Shown one piece after another: positions 23,539 through 31,248 of a stretch of 46,355 nucleotides of DNA. The position numbers and the translations under genes were made by a program. The DNA lies in NCBI GenBank assembly GCA_964519835.1, contig CAZFLD010000030.1:1-46355 (forward strand). Reading direction: 5' to 3'. This DNA is from CAZFLD01 sp964519835 (lineage in GTDB: Bacteria; Spirochaetota; Spirochaetia; DSM-27196; CAZFLD01). Every line of letters begins with the position of its first letter. Positions within the stretch are counted from its first letter, which is position 1. A model generated the notes under the pieces. That model was not told the DNA's origin, did no database searches, and saw only the letters and a program-made list of their open reading frames with translations.

Positions 23539-24005
23539 GTCCTTACTCCTTCGCGGACGCCGACTCTTGTTACGTCCTTTTCTTTTGTGACGGAAAAGGC
23601 CTTTGTGTCGCCTGTTGCGAGGCTGTGGATGACGTAGACCATGTCGACGTCGTTGGCCAGGCGAATGTCTTCGTTGCTCATCCGCGCAGGTGTGGCGGGA
23701 TGACTGTGGTAGACTCCGACGAGCTCCTCGCCGCCGGAGCGGGCACTCGTTAGGGCTCCGAACTGCTCGCCGGGGTGAAACGTGAAGTGTTCCGGACTCG
23801 CGTCGGCGTTTGTCATCGGTATGTGGCGGGTCACAACCCGGAGCTCCTCGGCCGGGTCAATCGCTCCGCGGTCCACGCCATCACCGCCGGCCGCTTCGAT
23901 TCTGCCGACGAGGTAGCCGCACGCCTCGTTGGGCGCTTCCGCCTCCGCCTGCTTTTTGATGGCCACGAAAACTTCGGCGGGAATCTCGATTTGCCGCGTA
24001 CTCAT
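23535..24005 (-). CDS. hcyD: JAMM/MPN metalloprotease, HcyD-like (processes the sulfur carrier)
   Basis: A 156-residue stand-alone JAMM (MPN+) zinc peptidase of the Mec+/HcyD kind. The full motif is present: E27, then H100-S-H102-P, S110 and D113 (HSHPATPARMSNED). In the Wolinella homocysteine pathway this enzyme trims residues after the Gly-Gly of the carrier HcyS so that it can be activated. The carrier in this operon ends GGG-TRA and would need exactly such trimming. It overlaps both neighbours by ATGA, giving tight coupling with the E1-like gene before it and the propeller gene after it. Confidence 0.9.
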   Translation of the reverse strand: MSTRQIEIPAEVFVAIKKQAEAEAPNEACGYLVGRIEAAGGDGVDRGAIDPAEELRVVTRHIPMTNADASPEHFTFHPGEQFGALTSARSGGEELVGVYHSHPATPARMSNEDIRLANDVDMVYVIHSLATGDTKAFSVTKEKDVTRVGVREGVRT

Positions 24006-24850
24006 GTTGCTACCGTCCCCACTTCGATCTTTGTCCCGTATTGCTGGTCGATGTCCAAGTCACAGGCCTGCTGCTCATATTCGATGAGTTCCGTGATCTT
24101 GGTGTTTGTGGCCGCCGGCTCCGCCCACTCCGTTGGTTTTACAGGAACGACCCGTGTATCCATCGTAAGGGCGTTGAACATCAAAATGCGGTTTGTGAGC
24201 AGATCACCCACGCCCAGGAGGTACTTAAGGGTCTCCGTCGCCTGGATGGTCCCAAGCATGCCGGCGACGGCCCCGAGCACTCCCGCCTCGCTACACGTAG
24301 GCACGGCGCCCGGCGGGGGCGGCTCGCGGTATACACACCGGTAGCTCGCGCTGCCGGGTACGTGGGTCATTGTTTGCCCCTGGAAGCGCAGGATGCCGCC
24401 CTGGCTAAAGGCCGTATCGCTCAGGATACACGCGTCATTTACCAAAAATTTGGTGGGAAAGTTGTCCGTACCTTCCACCACAAAGTCGTACTCGGAGATA
24501 CGGTCAAGGATGTTGTCTTTGGTGAGTCGGTACTCGTAGGGCATGACGGTCACGTCCGGATTGATCCGGGCGATCTTTTCGGCGGCGCTTTGAACCTTGG
24601 TCTTTCCCACGTCCGGCGTGTGGTGAATCACCTGTCGCTGCAAATTGGAGAGCTCCACCGTGTCGGCGTCGATGATGCCCAGTGTGCCGACGCCGGCGGC
24701 GGCCAGGTACAGAGCGATTGGGCTCCCGAGGCCGCCCGCTCCCACCACCAAAACCTTGGCGTTCAAGAGTCGCCGCTGCCCGCGTCCGCCGACGCCCTTC
24801 AGAAGAATGTGTCTGCTATATCGTTGAACTTGATCATCACTAAACGGCAT
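24002..24850 (-). CDS. hcyF: E1-like adenylyltransferase, HcyF/MoeB/ThiF family
   Basis: A 282-residue ThiF/MoeB-type enzyme that adenylates the C-terminal glycine of a ubiquitin-like sulfur carrier. Family features: RYSRHILLKGVGGRGQRRLL, nucleotide-binding VLVVGAGGLGSP (about 34-45), and the MoeB-like YRCVYREPPPPGAVPTCSEAGVLG. The paired C-terminal CxxC zinc site of MoeB is not evident. The ATG at 24850 has GAGGAGG upstream; an in-frame upstream extension does not fit the family. It sits between metY and the JAMM gene in the sulfur operon, supporting a role in charging the carrier at the start of the operon and not in molybdopterin or thiamine synthesis. Confidence 0.9.
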   Translation of the reverse strand: MPFSDDQVQRYSRHILLKGVGGRGQRRLLNAKVLVVGAGGLGSPIALYLAAAGVGTLGIIDADTVELSNLQRQVIHHTPDVGKTKVQSAAEKIARINPDVTVMPYEYRLTKDNILDRISEYDFVVEGTDNFPTKFLVNDACILSDTAFSQGGILRFQGQTMTHVPGSASYRCVYREPPPPGAVPTCSEAGVLGAVAGMLGTIQATETLKYLLGVGDLLTNRILMFNALTMDTRVVPVKPTEWAEPAATNTKITELIEYEQQACDLDIDQQYGTKIEVGTVAT

Positions 24851-24887
24851 GATTCCTCCTCTTGTGTATCCTGTGAGTTGGTATGTG

Positions 24888-26222
24888 CTATGAGTCCGGC
24901 CGCGTCGGTGTGTGGCATGCCGGCACCCCGGAGGCGTCGGAGATCTGCCGAGGTATCGCCGCTTCCAGGGCTTGGTCAAAATCGTGTAACAGATCTTCCG
25001 TGTTCTCGATTCCCACGGACACACGGAGCAGCCCCTCGGTAACTCCGGAGAAGCGTTTCTCTTTGTCCGTGCAATCGTGGAAGATGGTGCTCTCCGGATG
25101 GATCACGAGGGTCTTTGCGTCGCCGAGGTTGCTGGCCCGCGTCGCGAGCTTTAGCGCGTCCGACACGGCGAATGCAACTTTGCGGCTGCTCACGTCGAAG
25201 CAGAGCACCGCGCCTACGCCACCGCGAAAGTACTCCCTCTCACGTTGGTGATACGGGTCTTTAGGGTGGCCGGGGTACCGCAGGCTGGTGACCGCCGGAT
25301 GACCGGAAAGAAACGACGCGAGTGCCCTGGCGTTCTCGAGGTGGGCCGCCATCCGCAGGTCCAGCGTCTCGAGGCCGAGGCAGGCCAAGAAGGCCACAAA
25401 CGGCGAGGCGGCAACACCGCCGTTTAGGGCTCCCTGTCGCCGCAGCGCCGCCAGGAAGGCGAAGCGTTTGTCCACGGAACCGACCGCCTGTCCGATCGCG
25501 CGGGACTCGTGGGTCGCCCAGTCAAAGGTACCCAGGTCGGTGACGGCGCCCCCGATTGTGGTGCCGTTCCCGGTGATGTACTTCGTGACCGAGTGCAACA
25601 CAACCGAGGCGCCCGCAGCCTTTGCGTCGAAGAGGGCCGGCGACGAGAGGGTGGCGTCGATGACTGTCGGAACGCCCGCATCCGTTGCCTCGGCACAACG
25701 CTTGTCTATGGGCGGAATATCCAATCGCGGGTTTCCCAGGGTTTCGAAGAACAGGAAACGCGGCCGTGGCTCACGGAATAGAGCTTCGGCCACCGCCGTG
25801 TCGTCGTCGAGATCAACTAAGTCAATCTCAACGCCGGCCCGCGCCGCTATCTCCCGGAGGTAGAGCAGTGTTCCCCCGAACAAGCTACGGGCAAAGACTA
25901 CTCGGGAACCCGCTTCGGTCAGTGTCGAGAACAGTGTGCCGACCGCCGCCATGCCGCTTGCCGTCGCGAAGCTTCCCACACCGCCTTCCAGCAAGGCGAG
26001 GCGCTGCTCAAATGCCCTAACCGTCGGATTGCTGATTCGCGAGTAGATGTCTCCGGGGTGCCGTCCGGCAAAGGCCTTTGCCAGATCGTCGGTTGTCTCG
26101 AAGGCGTACGAGGCCGTGGAGTAGAGTGGTACCGAAGTTGCACCGCGGTGCCGTCTGGGCACCTGGCCGCCGTGAATGGCTTTGGTGCGGAATCCCGTCG
26201 CCCCGAGCTCGTTTGTGCTCAC
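24888..26222 (-). CDS. metY: O-acetylhomoserine sulfhydrylase (MetY), PLP-dependent
   Basis: A 444-residue Cys/Met-metabolism PLP enzyme. The PLP lysine is K214 in SVTKY, after the expected VIDATLSSPALF strand; TASGMAA and YSRISNPT match the family. Length and sequence fit O-acetylhomoserine thiol-lyase, which makes homocysteine from O-acetyl-homoserine and a sulfur donor. The GTG start overlaps the stop of the carrier gene (GTGA). In the Wolinella-type pathway, the donor is the thiocarboxylate on HcyS, not free sulfide, and that is the likely role here. A homoserine acetyltransferase is not in the window. O-succinylhomoserine or cysteine-linked activity cannot be excluded. Confidence 0.9.
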   Translation of the reverse strand: MSTNELGATGFRTKAIHGGQVPRRHRGATSVPLYSTASYAFETTDDLAKAFAGRHPGDIYSRISNPTVRAFEQRLALLEGGVGSFATASGMAAVGTLFSTLTEAGSRVVFARSLFGGTLLYLREIAARAGVEIDLVDLDDDTAVAEALFREPRPRFLFFETLGNPRLDIPPIDKRCAEATDAGVPTVIDATLSSPALFDAKAAGASVVLHSVTKYITGNGTTIGGAVTDLGTFDWATHESRAIGQAVGSVDKRFAFLAALRRQGALNGGVAASPFVAFLACLGLETLDLRMAAHLENARALASFLSGHPAVTSLRYPGHPKDPYHQREREYFRGGVGAVLCFDVSSRKVAFAVSDALKLATRASNLGDAKTLVIHPESTIFHDCTDKEKRFSGVTEGLLRVSVGIENTEDLLHDFDQALEAAIPRQISDASGVPACHTPTRPDS

Positions 26223-26431
26223 GCCCTCGTTCCTCCGCCCATGAAGTACAAAAACTCGACGTGGTCGCCCGTGCCAACCGTTGTGGTCTCGAATGCGGCT
26301 CTTTCGAGTATCTCTCCATTGAGCTGAACCGAGACCATGTCGGGCGATTCAACATCCTGGAGCTCGAGCAGCTTGGTTACCGTTACTTCCTGGTCCAGGC
26401 TCACGCCCTTCCCGTTGATGATGATGTCCAT
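26219..26431 (-). CDS. hcyS: ThiS/MoaD-like sulfur carrier, HcyS-type with C-terminal extension
   Basis: A 70-residue beta-grasp protein: MDIIINGKGVSLDQEVTV opens like ThiS, then VSVQLNGEIL and the C-terminal FLYFMGGGTRA. ThiS and MoaD end exactly in Gly-Gly; here three residues (TRA) follow the glycines at 65-67, so the protein looks like a precursor needing proteolysis. The JAMM enzyme in the same operon is the obvious protease. After trimming it could be adenylated by the E1-like protein and carry sulfur as a thiocarboxylate to MetY, with which it overlaps by four bases. First gene of the operon. Confidence 0.9.
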   Translation of the reverse strand: MDIIINGKGVSLDQEVTVTKLLELQDVESPDMVSVQLNGEILERAAFETTTVGTGDHVEFLYFMGGGTRA

Positions 26432-26487
26432 TGCTCATGTCCTCCACGATTTCCTCGTTCTAAAGTAAGCAACGTGAGTTACTGTAC

Positions 26488-26519
26488 ATTATGATGATAA
26501 AGACAACTGAAAAAGTCAA
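26488..26519 (-). promoter_or_regulatory. Candidate promoter of the sulfur operon
   Basis: On the minus strand TTGACT (26519-26514) is followed after 20 bases by CATAAT (26493-26488); other weaker -10 choices (CATCAT) give normal spacing. The stretch is AT-rich compared with its surroundings and about 60 bases before hcyS. The long spacing makes the exact -10 uncertain. Confidence 0.35.
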
Positions 26520-26601
26520 GTATTTGGAGGAGTTCGGAACCGGGCCGCTGGAGCGGACCGGCGGAGTGGAGCGCCGTCGCCGGCTTGCCGACTCCCAAAA
26601 G

Positions 26602-26624
26602 TTGTGACAGGATCAGCAACACAA
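26602..26624 (+). promoter_or_regulatory. Possible operator before the Gfo/Idh operon
   Basis: TTGTG (26602-26606) and CACAA (26620-26624) form an inverted repeat with a 13-base centre overlapping the ribosome-binding site of the next gene. Position would suit a repressor, but half-sites are only five bases. Confidence 0.25.
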
Positions 26625-26635
26625 GGAGACACAAC

Positions 26636-27751
26636 ATGTCCAAGACTGTTCGAACCGGGCTCATCGGGTTGGGCGCGATGGGTCAGAGCCATGCCCGGCG
26701 TATCCTCGACGGTGAGGTCGAGGGGCTCGAGCTGACGGCTGTGTGTGACGCCGACAAGGACAGACTTGCGTCCTTTCCAGGCCTCGCACAGTACACCCAA
26801 GTAAACGAGCTTCTCGGCTCCGGGTTCCTCGATGCGGTGGTTATCGCCACTCCCCACTATAGCCATACGGATATCGGTATTGCGGCATTGGAAGCCGGCC
26901 TGCACGTCCTGGTCGAAAAACCCATATCCGTCCACAAGGCGGATTGCCTGCGCCTGATCGAGGCGCACAAGGTTCGTGACAGCGGGCAGGTGTTCGCCGC
27001 GATGTTTAATCAGCGCACCGATCCCCGCTATGTCAAGCTCAAAGAGCTTATTGATTCCGGGGAGCTCGGAGCGCTGCGTCGAATGATGTGGGTGATCACG
27101 GACTGGTTTCGCACCGCCGCTTACTATTCTTCCGGCACGTGGCGGGCCACCTGGTCCGGCGAAGGCGGCGGTGTGCTGTTAAACCAATCGCCCCACCAGC
27201 TCGACCTGTGGCAGTGGCTATTCGGAATGCCGAGCGCGTTGATCGCCGATTGCCAGTTTGGTCGTTTTCACGACATCGAAGTCGAGGACGCCGTTACCGC
27301 GCTACTCGAATACAAGGACGGTGCGCGCGGTGTGTTTGTGACCACAACCGGCGAGGCGCCGGGCGAAAACCGGCTAACGGTGGTCGGCGACCGGGGTATG
27401 GTCGTTGTGGACGAAGAGGGGCTGCGGTTCACTCGGACCGAGGTGTCGGTTCAAGAATACGGGAACAGCGCCGAGCACGGTATGGGCAAACCCCCGGTCT
27501 GGCACATAACAATTCCGACGGGATCTCGTGGGTCGCAGCACCTCGGCATTCTCGAAAACTTCTCGGCTGCCGTCCGAGAAGGAGCCACGCTTATCGCACC
27601 GGCCGCCGAGGGGCTCCACTCGGTGGAGTTGGCAAACGCCATGCTGCTCTCGGGTTTCGAAAGGCGGCGTGTGGAGCTACCCCTCGACGCGGCTTACTAC
27701 GCCGAGGCTCTTGCCAAGCGCATTGCCGAGTCACCCCGAGGCAAGAAGTAA
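26636..27751 (+). CDS. Gfo/Idh/MocA family oxidoreductase 1
   Basis: A 371-residue NAD(P)-dependent sugar or cyclitol dehydrogenase-like protein. The Rossmann motif GLIGLGAMG lies near the start and the conserved VEKPISVH at about 97-104; the second half has the beta-sheet domain with GGGVLLNQSPHQLDLWQWL, where the His and Asp are typical catalytic positions. The ATG follows ACAAGGAGAC. It overlaps the next gene by one base (TAATG). With the next Gfo/Idh protein and a TIM-barrel isomerase it forms a small catabolic operon for oxidation and epimerisation of a sugar or inositol. Substrate not predictable. Confidence 0.9.
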   Translation: MSKTVRTGLIGLGAMGQSHARRILDGEVEGLELTAVCDADKDRLASFPGLAQYTQVNELLGSGFLDAVVIATPHYSHTDIGIAALEAGLHVLVEKPISVHKADCLRLIEAHKVRDSGQVFAAMFNQRTDPRYVKLKELIDSGELGALRRMMWVITDWFRTAAYYSSGTWRATWSGEGGGVLLNQSPHQLDLWQWLFGMPSALIADCQFGRFHDIEVEDAVTALLEYKDGARGVFVTTTGEAPGENRLTVVGDRGMVVVDEEGLRFTRTEVSVQEYGNSAEHGMGKPPVWHITIPTGSRGSQHLGILENFSAAVREGATLIAPAAEGLHSVELANAMLLSGFERRRVELPLDAAYYAEALAKRIAESPRGKK

Positions 27752-28830
27752 TGGCCATGCGGGACGGAATGAACTATGTGCCGGAGATGAAGCCGGACTC
27801 GGTGGTGGAGAAGGGTGAGTTTCACTTTGCGGCGACTGGTTTTGATCACGGTCACATCTACGGACAGATCCGTGGTCTTGTAAGTGCCGGCGCTACGCTC
27901 AAGATGATCTATGAGCCACGACTCGAAAAACTCGATCCGATCAAAGACGTGATCGAAGCTCACGACACGGTTCTTGTGGAGAGCTTTGCCAACATCCTCG
28001 ATGACAAAGACGTACGGCTCGTGGCGGCGGCCGCCGTACCGGACGAGCGATGCCCCCTTGGAATTCGGGTGTTGAGGGCCGGCAAGGACTACTTTACCGA
28101 CAAGGCCCCCTTTGTCAGTCTCTCCCAGCTCGAGGAGGCTCGGGCGGTGGTGGCCGAGACCAGACAGAAGTACACCGTGTTTTATGGTGAGCGGCTTGCA
28201 AACGAAGCAGCCTGGCAAGCGGGTGAGCTTATCGCCGCCGGCGCTATCGGTCGTGTGATACAGGTGTTGAACCTCGCTCCGCACAACTTGGCCAAAGAGA
28301 CTCGACCAGACTGGTTTTTCCAGAAATCGCGGTACGGCGGGATCATGACCGACATCGGGAGTCACCAGTTCGAGCAGTTTTTGGCCTACGCCGGCGCAGA
28401 AGGCGGCACGATCAACTTTGCTCGCGTGGCCAACCTCGGAAATCCGGAAACTCCGGAGCTGGAAGACTTCGGCGAGGCCTCACTTACCCTTGATACCGGC
28501 GCCTCGGCTTACTGTCGGATCGATTGGTTTAATCCCGCAGCATCGCGTACGTGGGGCGACGGCCGCACCTTTGTCCTGGGAGACAAAGGCTACATGGAGA
28601 TCAGAAAATACATAGACGTGGCCCGGCAGGACTCATCGGGTGATCGGATTTTTCTGGTCAACGAAAGAGAGGAGGTAGAAATCGATTGCGCGGGGAAGGT
28701 CGGATTTCCGTACTTCGGCCGGCTGATCCTCGACGTGTTAAACCGAACCGAGGAAGCTATGACCGAGGCTCACGCGTTCAAGGCGGCCGAGCTTTCTCTC
28801 AAGGCGCAAGAGCTGGCAGACCAGGCGTAA
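27751..28830 (+). CDS. Gfo/Idh/MocA family oxidoreductase 2 (divergent motifs)
   Basis: A 359-residue relative of the previous protein but from a different branch. The N-terminal nucleotide motif reads FAATGFDHGHIYGQ and not GxGxxG, and the usual EKP/DKP lysine-proline motif is DKA (YFTDKAPF). The later SRYGGIMTDIGSHQFEQF block matches the family. The ATG overlaps the previous stop (TAATG); a second ATG two codons later is also possible. These changes may alter cofactor binding or mark a subunit without its own catalysis. Acts in the cytoplasm with its operon partners. Confidence 0.86.
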   Translation: MAMRDGMNYVPEMKPDSVVEKGEFHFAATGFDHGHIYGQIRGLVSAGATLKMIYEPRLEKLDPIKDVIEAHDTVLVESFANILDDKDVRLVAAAAVPDERCPLGIRVLRAGKDYFTDKAPFVSLSQLEEARAVVAETRQKYTVFYGERLANEAAWQAGELIAAGAIGRVIQVLNLAPHNLAKETRPDWFFQKSRYGGIMTDIGSHQFEQFLAYAGAEGGTINFARVANLGNPETPELEDFGEASLTLDTGASAYCRIDWFNPAASRTWGDGRTFVLGDKGYMEIRKYIDVARQDSSGDRIFLVNEREEVEIDCAGKVGFPYFGRLILDVLNRTEEAMTEAHAFKAAELSLKAQELADQA

Positions 28831-28927
28831 GACGCCGGTCCGTCACGTACCGATGGTCCCGTGGGACCCGAGATGATGTATCCAAAGAGGCGCAAGCCTA
28901 AGGAATAAACGCCAAAGGAGCAAAAGA

Positions 28928-29704
28928 ATGAAGAGAGATCAAATTGCCATCCAGTACTACACACTTCGCGATCACACCAAATCACCTGCTGAGTTTGCGG
29001 AGACCTGCAAGAAGGTCGCGGACATCGGCTACAAGGCGGTCCAGATAAGTGGCGTGTCCTACGACGCAGTGTCTCCCGAGGAGATCACGCGAATCTGCGG
29101 CGATCACGGCCTCGAAATCTGCGCTACCCACGAAAGCTCGAACCTGATTCTAGAATCACCAGAGCAGGTCGCGGACATCCTCGATACCTTTGGAACCAGG
29201 TACACGGCCTATCCGTATCCCGCAGGAATCGATTTCGCCGACCCGGACTCCGTGGGTGGGCTCATCGCCAAGCTTGATGCGGCGGGCAAGGTCCTCGCGG
29301 ACCGCGGCAAGGTTCTCGCCTATCACAATCACCACGTTGAGTTTATCAAGCTCGACGGCCGTTTGGTGCTGGACTGGATCTATGCTGAAACGGACCCCGC
29401 CCACTTGGTCGGAGAGCCCGATACCTACTGGGTCCAGTACGGCGGTGGCGACCCGGTTGCGTGGTGTCGGAAACTCTCCGGCCGTATGCCGTTGATTCAC
29501 CTCAAGGACTATCACGTCAACACCAACAAAGAGGTGGAGTTCTGCGAGGTAGGGAATGGAAACCTCAACTTCCTCGAGATCATACAAGCGGCGGATGCGG
29601 CCGAATGCCTCTGGTACATCGTCGAGCAGGACCGGTGTCCCGGCGACCCGTTTGATTCGATCAAGCAGAGCTATGACCACCTCGTCGGGCTTGCCGAGGA
29701 GTAG
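28928..29704 (+). CDS. Sugar phosphate isomerase/epimerase (xylose-isomerase-like TIM barrel) 1
   Basis: A 258-residue AP-endonuclease-2/IolE-like TIM-barrel protein. Characteristic strands: AIQYYTLRD at the start, GYKAVQISG, ICATHESS, LAYHNHHVEF (metal-binding histidines), PLIHLKDYH and WYIVEQD. Such enzymes isomerise, epimerise or dehydrate sugars using a divalent metal. AAAGGAG lies before the ATG. A 97-base gap with a GGTCCC-GT-GGGACC hairpin separates it from the upstream oxidoreductases; it is probably the third gene of that operon. The dehydrogenase-isomerase set resembles inositol or keto-sugar pathways. Confidence 0.9.
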   Translation: MKRDQIAIQYYTLRDHTKSPAEFAETCKKVADIGYKAVQISGVSYDAVSPEEITRICGDHGLEICATHESSNLILESPEQVADILDTFGTRYTAYPYPAGIDFADPDSVGGLIAKLDAAGKVLADRGKVLAYHNHHVEFIKLDGRLVLDWIYAETDPAHLVGEPDTYWVQYGGGDPVAWCRKLSGRMPLIHLKDYHVNTNKEVEFCEVGNGNLNFLEIIQAADAAECLWYIVEQDRCPGDPFDSIKQSYDHLVGLAEE

Positions 29705-29713
29705 CCTCCTCAT

Positions 29714-29742
29714 AACCGTCGCCGGCCCTCGCGGTGACGGTT
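29714..29742 (+). terminator. Likely terminator after the isomerase gene
   Basis: AACCGTC (29714-29720) pairs with GACGGTT (29736-29742), with further internal pairing, starting nine bases after the stop codon; GTTCTTGT follows. The T content is modest, so strength is uncertain. Confidence 0.5.
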
Positions 29743-29814
29743 GTTCTTGTGATTGTCGGGGTCTTTGTCGACCTCGATTCGTCGCGCGCCACCACAAGCC
29801 TGGTGCGTGTGGTA

Positions 29815-29862
29815 GCCGGCGCCCAGACAAGCCGACAGGCCGGCGCCCAGCCAGGCCGACAA
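29815..29862. repeat. Two 24-bp tandem repeats between convergent operons
   Basis: Two adjacent 24-bp units beginning GCCGGCGCCCAG differ at three positions. A shorter related piece (GCCGATCGCCGG) follows. The 240-bp gap between the convergent operons otherwise holds only the hairpin at 29714-29742 and GC-rich sequence, with no open frame worth calling. Confidence 0.75.
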
Positions 29863-29944
29863 GCCGATCGCCGGCATAGAAGCGGCACCCGCAGCCGAGC
29901 CCGGCCGGCGCGTGAGGCCGTGGAGGACCTTGCCGCCTCCATCC

Positions 29945-31216
29945 CTACGGATAGACTTGTGTGCCGTCGGCCAAACGTGTCCGTGTCCAAACGGGTGGGA
30001 TAAGGGCCGGCGGGTAGCGAAGCGCCGCTTCCTCGTGAAACTCAACACCGAGGCCCGGCGCTTCCGTTGGACGAAGCGCGCCGTTTACCACCTTTGGAAA
30101 ACCCGAGAACACCTCGTCGAGGATCGCGGGGGGTTCGTAGTACTCCTGGATGCCAAAGTTGGGTACCGCCATATCCAGGTGGAAATTCGCCGCGTGACCA
30201 AAGGGACTGCAGTCGCCGGGGCCGTGCCAAGCGGTGCGAACCCCGTAGGATTCACAGAGGGCAGCGAGCTTTCGCGCCGGGGTGATGCCGCCGATGTGGC
30301 TTACGTGCACCCGAATGTAGTCGAGGAGACGGGCTTCGATGAGCCTCATCCAGTGCTCGGGACCGGTAAAAAGCTCGCCGATCGCGATGGGCGTGCTCGA
30401 TGCTCGTCGGATCTCAGCCAGCCACGCGGTGTGTTCCAGCGTAAGCGGATCTTCGAGAAAAAACAGGCCGACGTCGTCGAGGGCTCGTGCAAAACGTGGC
30501 ATTTCGGCCGGTGGGACGCGTCCGTGAACATCGTGGAGCAACTCGACCGATTGCCCAAGCGCTTCGCGCACACCGTGAAGCATCTGCACGGTACGACTGA
30601 TGTACCGCTTGGGGTCGATCACAACGGCATCGGCGAAGTGCGGCGCGGCCGGGGCACTCTCGGCGTTCGGGTGGTCGGCCGACTTGGCGCCGTTTGGCAG
30701 CCCCGAGCTTTCGGCGTCGGCCGATCGCTTTATCGTGCCCGCACCGCCGTAGCCACCGAGTTGGCAGCGGATAAACCGGTGCCCCCGGCTTTCGAGCCGG
30801 AGGGCGTCGCGAATGACCTCGTCGGTCGTGGCGCCGTCCGCGTGGCGGTACACATCGACGCGCTCGCGGCACGGCCCGCCGAAGAGCCGATACAACGGCA
30901 TGCCGGCCTCTTTGCCTTTGATATCCCACAAGGCCATATCCACGCCGCCGAGGGCGTTGTTTGTGACCGGGCCGCCCCGCCAGTAGCTATTTGCGTGAAT
31001 CAGTCGCCACAGGTCCTCGATTGCACCGGCGTCGCGATTGCACAAAAGCGGGTCGAGATATTGGCTTACCACCTCCGCCACGGCCGATGCGCGCTGTGTG
31101 AACGTCGCACAGCCGTAGCCAACAAGGCCCGGCTGATCGGTCTCCACGATCACAACAACAAGGTCGATACCGGCAGGCGCGGTTACCACGGCGCGAGTCT
31201 TTTTGATCTTTGTCAT
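29945..31216 (-). CDS. Mannonate dehydratase-like enolase-superfamily enzyme (ManD/RspA type)
   Basis: A 423-residue member of the enolase superfamily, ManD/RspA branch. Metal ligands are apparent at D229 (LLHDVHGR), E255 (FLEDPL) and E281 (IGELF); the C-terminal WHGPGDCSPFGHAANFHLD and NFGIQEYYEPP are typical of this branch. The reaction would be Mg-dependent dehydration of an acid sugar such as D-mannonate or D-gluconate. Residues about 164-195 are a polar, Ala/Ser-rich insertion with an internal duplication (SADAES, SADHPNAES), unusual for the family. AGGAAG precedes the ATG. It is the last gene of the minus-strand operon with zinc dehydrogenase, Gfo/Idh and isomerase. Confidence 0.87.
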   Translation of the reverse strand: MTKIKKTRAVVTAPAGIDLVVVIVETDQPGLVGYGCATFTQRASAVAEVVSQYLDPLLCNRDAGAIEDLWRLIHANSYWRGGPVTNNALGGVDMALWDIKGKEAGMPLYRLFGGPCRERVDVYRHADGATTDEVIRDALRLESRGHRFIRCQLGGYGGAGTIKRSADAESSGLPNGAKSADHPNAESAPAAPHFADAVVIDPKRYISRTVQMLHGVREALGQSVELLHDVHGRVPPAEMPRFARALDDVGLFFLEDPLTLEHTAWLAEIRRASSTPIAIGELFTGPEHWMRLIEARLLDYIRVHVSHIGGITPARKLAALCESYGVRTAWHGPGDCSPFGHAANFHLDMAVPNFGIQEYYEPPAILDEVFSGFPKVVNGALRPTEAPGLGVEFHEEAALRYPPALIPPVWTRTRLADGTQVYP

Positions 31217-31248
31217 AGTCTGCTTCCTTACTATCCGACCGACGCTTA

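Noticed and set aside
24002..26431. Thiamine or molybdopterin synthesis genes (ThiS/ThiF, MoaD/MoeB)
   Set aside because: The carrier has residues after its glycines, a JAMM protease is in the operon and the partner enzyme is MetY; no thi or moa genes are present.
26432..26635. Possible SAM or other riboswitch before the sulfur operon
   Set aside because: The leader before hcyS would be only about 50-60 bases, with no conserved riboswitch core or terminator-antiterminator pair visible.
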